DNA from: Erythrobacteraceae bacterium CCH12-C2
GTDB lineage: Bacteria; Pseudomonadota; Alphaproteobacteria; Sphingomonadales; Sphingomonadaceae
Direction of reading: 5' to 3'
Length of the DNA stretch: 9,659 bases
Assembly: GCA_001556995.1 (NCBI GenBank)
Contig: LSKF01000153.1
Coordinates: 1 to 9,659 of the forward strand
The notes under the pieces were generated by a model that worked only from the letters and a program-made list of their open reading frames with translations, was not told where the DNA came from and did not search any database. Positions 6,813-9,659 of this stretch are shown here, piece after piece. Each line of letters begins with the position of its first letter. Positions within the stretch are counted from its first letter, which is position 1. The position numbers and the translations under genes are program-made.

Positions 6813-9608
6813 TCACAGCCCCAGCGCAGCAGCGACGAGCGCCTCCTGCTGGGCCTTGTGGCGGCTGGCGAGTCCCGTGGCGGGCGAGGCGGCGGCATCG
6901 CGCCCGGCATAGCTGGGGCGCATCCCCGCATGCCCGGCGGCGGTCAGCGAAGCCTCGATCCGCTCGTTCACGAAGAACCACGCGCCATTGTTGCGCGGTT
7001 CTTCCTGACACCAGACCACTTCCTTGAGGTTGGTCATGCGCCCGAGCCGCAGCGCCAGCGGATCGCCGGGGAAGGGGAAGAGCTGCTCGATCCGCACGAT
7101 CGAGACATCCTCTTGGCCCGCCGCATCGCGCGCTTCGATGAGGTCATAAGCGATCTTGCCCGAACACAGCACCAGACGCCGCACCTTCTCGTCCGCGATC
7201 TCCGCCGGATCGGACAGGATCCGCCGGAACTGGCGATCACCGAGGAACGAGCTCTTGGGGCTCTTGGCCATCGGGTGGCGCAGGAGCGACTTGGGGCTCA
7301 TGATGATGAGCGGCTTGCGGAAGCTCCGCAGCATCTGGCGGCGCAGCACGTGGAAGTAATTCGCCGGGGTGGTGATGTTGCAGACGCACATATTGTCGTC
7401 GGCGCACAGCTGCAGGAAGCGTTCCAGACGGGCGGAGCTGTGCTCCGGCCCCTGGCCTTCATAGCCGTGCGGCAGCAGCATCACGAGGCCATTGGCGCGC
7501 AGCCACTTGCTCTCGCCGCTCGCCACGAACTGGTCGATCATGATCTGCGCGCCATTGGCGAAGTCGCCGAACTGGCCTTCCCACAGCACCAGACACTTGG
7601 GGTCGGCCATGGCAAAGCCATATTCGAAGCCGAGCACGCCGTATTCGGAAAGCGTGCTGTCATGCACCTCGAACTTGCCGTGGGGGAGCGTGCTGAGCGG
7701 CACATATTTGCGCTCGCTCTTCTGATCGACCCAGACCGCGTGACGCTGGCTGAAGGTGCCGCGTCCGGAGTCCTGCCCGGACAAGCGCACGCCGTAGCCT
7801 TCCATCACGAGGCTGCCGAAAGCGAGCGCCTCGGCGGTGGCCCAGTCGAAGCCTTCGCCGGTGGTGAACATCTCGCGCTTGGCCGCGAGCACGCGGTCGA
7901 GGGTCTTGTGGATGTCGAGATCGGAGGGGACCTCGGTCAGCACCCGGCCCAGCGCGTCGAAGGTCTTGGGCTCGATCGCCGTCTCGACCGAGCGGCGCGC
8001 GGTTTCCGGGTCGGCGGGCTTGGAGAGCCCGCTCCAGCGGCCACCGAACCAGTCGGCCTCGTTGGCCTTATAGCTCTTGCCGGCCTCGAATTCCTCTTCG
8101 AGCAGCGCGACGAACTCCTCCGCCATCCGCGCGCGGGTGCCCGCCTCGACCACGCCCTCGCGCACCAGCCGCGCTTCGTAGGAGACGCTGACCTTGGGGT
8201 GGGCGCGGATCTTGTCGTACATCAGCGGCTGGGTGAACTTGGGCTCGTCGCCCTCATTGTGGCCGAAGCGGCGATAGCACCACATGTCGATCACCACATC
8301 GCGGTGGAAGGTCTGGCGGTATTCGACTGCGAGCTTGCAGGCGAAGGTCACCGCTTCCGGGTCGTCGCCGTTCACATGGAGGATCGGCGCCATGACGCCC
8401 TTGGCTACATCGGACGGATACGGCGAGGAGCGGGCGAATTTCGGCGAAGTGGTGAAACCGATCTGGTTGTTGATGATGAAGTGGATGCACCCGCCGGTGT
8501 CATAACCGGGCACGCCCGAGAGCGAGAGGCTCTCCCACACCACGCCTTGCCCGGCGAAGGCGGCATCGCCGTGGATCAGCACGGGGAGGACCTGCGCCTT
8601 CTTGGCCAGATCATCGCGGATCGCCTGCTGCGCCCGCGCCTTGCCCAGCACCACCGGGTTCACCGCTTCAAGGTGCGAGGGGTTGGGCACGAGGCTCATG
8701 TGGACGCTGATGCCGTCGAATTCGCGGTCGGTCGAAGTGCCGAGGTGATACTTCACATCGCCTGAACCGCCGACATCATCGGGGTTGGCGCTGCCGCCCG
8801 AGAATTCGTGGAAGATCACACGGTAGGGCTTGGCCATCACGTTGGCGAGGACGTTCAAGCGGCCGCGGTGGGCCATGCCGTAGATGATTTCGCGCACGCC
8901 CGAGGAACCGCCGTGCTTGATCACGGCCTCCAGCGCGGGGATCATCGATTCTCCGCCGTCGAGACCGAAGCGCTTGGTGCCGACGTATTTCTTGGCGAGG
9001 AATTCCTCGTATTGCTCCCCGCGCAGCACGGCGGCGAGGATCGCCTTCTTGCCCTCGGGGGTGAACTGGATCGTCTCGCCCGGGCTTTCGAACTTGTCCT
9101 GAAGGAAGCGGCGTTCCTCGGTGTCGGCGATGTGCATGTATTCGAGGCCGACCTTGCCGCAATAGACCTCGCGCAGTCGCTGGTGGAGCTTGCCCACCGT
9201 GGTCCACTCCATGCCGAGCACGCCGCCGACATAGACGTCCTCGTTCTCCTTGCCCGCAAGGCCGTGCCATTCGAGCGTGAGGTCCGCCGGGCCTTCGCGG
9301 TTGGAGAGGCCGAGCGGATCGAGGTCCGCCGCCATGTGGCCGCGCACGCGGTAGAGGCGCACCAGCGTCATCGCCGCGATCGAGAGCGCGGCGGCCTTCT
9401 CAACCGCCTTGGGGTCGGCAGGCTTGCCCGCGTCCTTCGCCGCCTGCTTGACGGCAAGCTTCATCTCGGTCGGGTCCATCGCGGCGACAAGGTCCGCGCC
9501 GCTGTCAGCCAGCGTGTCGAGCCAGCCGCGCTTCGCCCAGGACGGGCCGGGCTGGGGGCCTTCCTGATCGGTGAAGGCGGGGAGGAAGTTCTGCGGTTCG
9601 TTGCCCAT
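6813..9608 (-). CDS. odhA: 2-oxoglutarate dehydrogenase E1 component
   Basis: 931-residue thiamine-diphosphate-dependent E1 (also called sucA). It decarboxylates 2-oxoglutarate and succinylates the lipoyl group of E2, in the TCA cycle. Landmarks include the N-terminal E1o segment ([12 protein letters not shown], about 22-33, and [15 protein letters not shown], about 86-100). [12 protein letters not shown] begins at about 246, KYHLGTS lies at about 286-292, and the ThDP/Mg region runs from [13 protein letters not shown] (about 347-359) to [10 protein letters not shown] (about 380-389). [11 protein letters not shown] lies at about 446-456. The pyrimidine-binding and C-terminal parts carry [32 protein letters not shown] and a [10 protein letters not shown] tail motif. 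Length fits the family. A TTG start at 9621-9623 is possible but would overlap the ribosome-binding site. ATG at 9606-9608 has GAAGGA 7 bases upstream and is preferred. It is first in the visible cluster and the only gene without an upstream neighbour in the window. Confidence 0.98.
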   Translation of the reverse strand: MGNEPQNFLPAFTDQEGPQPGPSWAKRGWLDTLADSGADLVAAMDPTEMKLAVKQAAKDAGKPADPKAVEKAAALSIAAMTLVRLYRVRGHMAADLDPLGLSNREGPADLTLEWHGLAGKENEDVYVGGVLGMEWTTVGKLHQRLREVYCGKVGLEYMHIADTEERRFLQDKFESPGETIQFTPEGKKAILAAVLRGEQYEEFLAKKYVGTKRFGLDGGESMIPALEAVIKHGGSSGVREIIYGMAHRGRLNVLANVMAKPYRVIFHEFSGGSANPDDVGGSGDVKYHLGTSTDREFDGISVHMSLVPNPSHLEAVNPVVLGKARAQQAIRDDLAKKAQVLPVLIHGDAAFAGQGVVWESLSLSGVPGYDTGGCIHFIINNQIGFTTSPKFARSSPYPSDVAKGVMAPILHVNGDDPEAVTFACKLAVEYRQTFHRDVVIDMWCYRRFGHNEGDEPKFTQPLMYDKIRAHPKVSVSYEARLVREGVVEAGTRARMAEEFVALLEEEFEAGKSYKANEADWFGGRWSGLSKPADPETARRSVETAIEPKTFDALGRVLTEVPSDLDIHKTLDRVLAAKREMFTTGEGFDWATAEALAFGSLVMEGYGVRLSGQDSGRGTFSQRHAVWVDQKSERKYVPLSTLPHGKFEVHDSTLSEYGVLGFEYGFAMADPKCLVLWEGQFGDFANGAQIMIDQFVASGESKWLRANGLVMLLPHGYEGQGPEHSSARLERFLQLCADDNMCVCNITTPANYFHVLRRQMLRSFRKPLIIMSPKSLLRHPMAKSPKSSFLGDRQFRRILSDPAEIADEKVRRLVLCSGKIAYDLIEARDAAGQEDVSIVRIEQLFPFPGDPLALRLGRMTNLKEVVWCQEEPRNNGAWFFVNERIEASLTAAGHAGMRPSYAGRDAAASPATGLASRHKAQQEALVAAALGL

Positions 9609-9615
9609 CGGTCGG

Positions 9616-9621
9616 TCCTTC
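9616..9621 (-). promoter_or_regulatory. Shine-Dalgarno sequence of odhA
   Basis: On the minus strand this reads GAAGGA and ends 7 bases before the ATG at 9606-9608. It fixes the start of odhA at that ATG rather than at the in-frame TTG at 9621-9623, which overlaps this site. Confidence 0.8.
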
Positions 9622-9627
9622 AAGTCT

Positions 9628-9648
9628 CCCCTCCCCAGCGGGGAGGGG
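9628..9648. repeat. Perfect G/C-rich inverted repeat, REP-like, upstream of odhA
   Basis: Two perfect 9-base arms, CCCCTCCCC and GGGGAGGGG, flank an AGC spacer and could form a very stable hairpin. The G-rich arm is followed by CAGGGGGTGGG up to the window edge, so a larger element probably continues outside. It lies only 6 bases upstream of the odhA Shine-Dalgarno sequence. From memory, elements of this appearance recur in the intergenic regions of sphingomonad and related alphaproteobacterial genomes; this was not checked. There is no T-run on either side within the window, so a classical intrinsic terminator is not supported. It might lie in the odhA leader or mark the end of the neighbouring gene. 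Confidence 0.75.
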
Positions 9649-9659
9649 CAGGGGGTGGG

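Larger units (their letters stand above)
4..9608 (-). other. Probable co-directional transcription unit odhA to TRIC gene
   Basis: Eight genes in the same direction are separated by 52, 19, 39, 10, 54 and 12 bases and finally a 4-base overlap. I find no hairpin followed by a T-run in any gap. The odhA-odhB-acyltransferase-lpd part is very likely one operon. Whether the membrane protein, amidase, PepSY and TRIC genes belong to the same transcript is an inference from spacing only; the 54-base gap before the amidase is the most likely place for an extra promoter. Confidence 0.55.

Noticed and set aside
6761..6931. Upstream in-frame extension of odhB into the end of odhA.
   Set aside because: The extra 57 residues are Arg/Pro-rich and unlike any E2. 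The ATG at 6758-6760 has a good ribosome-binding site and begins at the lipoyl domain.
3556..8765. Three long open plus-strand frames (3556-5544, 5486-7027, 6783-8765) that together span lpd, odhB and most of odhA.
   Set aside because: They are exactly antisense to well-identified enzymes. Their translations are rich in Arg, Gly, His and Asp with no recognisable domain, as expected when high-G+C codons are read in reverse. They are treated as shadows, not genes.

Overview
The window is a compact stretch of high-G+C chromosome, by eye roughly two thirds G+C. It carries eight protein genes, all on the minus strand, and almost no non-coding DNA. Gene content and protein style suggest an alphaproteobacterium of the sphingomonad/Erythrobacter type: an odhA-odhB-lpd cluster, Ala-rich proteins, and a G-rich short inverted repeat. 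The lineage is inferred from memory of such genomes, not tested by alignment.

In transcription order (right to left), the window opens at its right edge with a perfect G/C-rich inverted repeat (9628-9648). Then follow the 2-oxoglutarate dehydrogenase genes: odhA (E1, 6813-9608), odhB (E2, 5531-6760), a small hexapeptide-repeat acyltransferase (5041-5511), and lpd (E3, 3595-5001). E1 decarboxylates 2-oxoglutarate, E2 passes the succinyl group from its lipoyl arm to CoA, and E3 re-oxidises the arm and makes NADH. Together they form a complete TCA-cycle complex. The acyltransferase sits between E2 and E3 and has no obvious role in the complex.

Downstream of lpd the same strand carries four genes with no evident link to the TCA cycle. 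They are a polytopic membrane protein of unknown function with faint SEDS (FtsW/RodA)-like motifs (2775-3584), an amidase-signature hydrolase (1362-2720), a PepSY-type membrane-anchored protein (642-1349) and a TRIC/YicG-type (UPF0126) membrane protein (4-645). The last two overlap by 4 bases.

Gaps between genes, from odhA onward, are 52, 19, 39, 10, 54 and 12 bases, then a 4-base overlap. I see no convincing terminator anywhere, so the eight genes could be one long transcript or a few overlapping ones. No stretch over 300 bases lacks a gene. No tRNA, rRNA, CRISPR array, insertion sequence or phage gene was seen. This looks like ordinary core chromosome. The points most worth a second look are the inverted repeat directly upstream of the odhA ribosome-binding site, the SEDS-like protein, and the acyltransferase inserted into the odh cluster.
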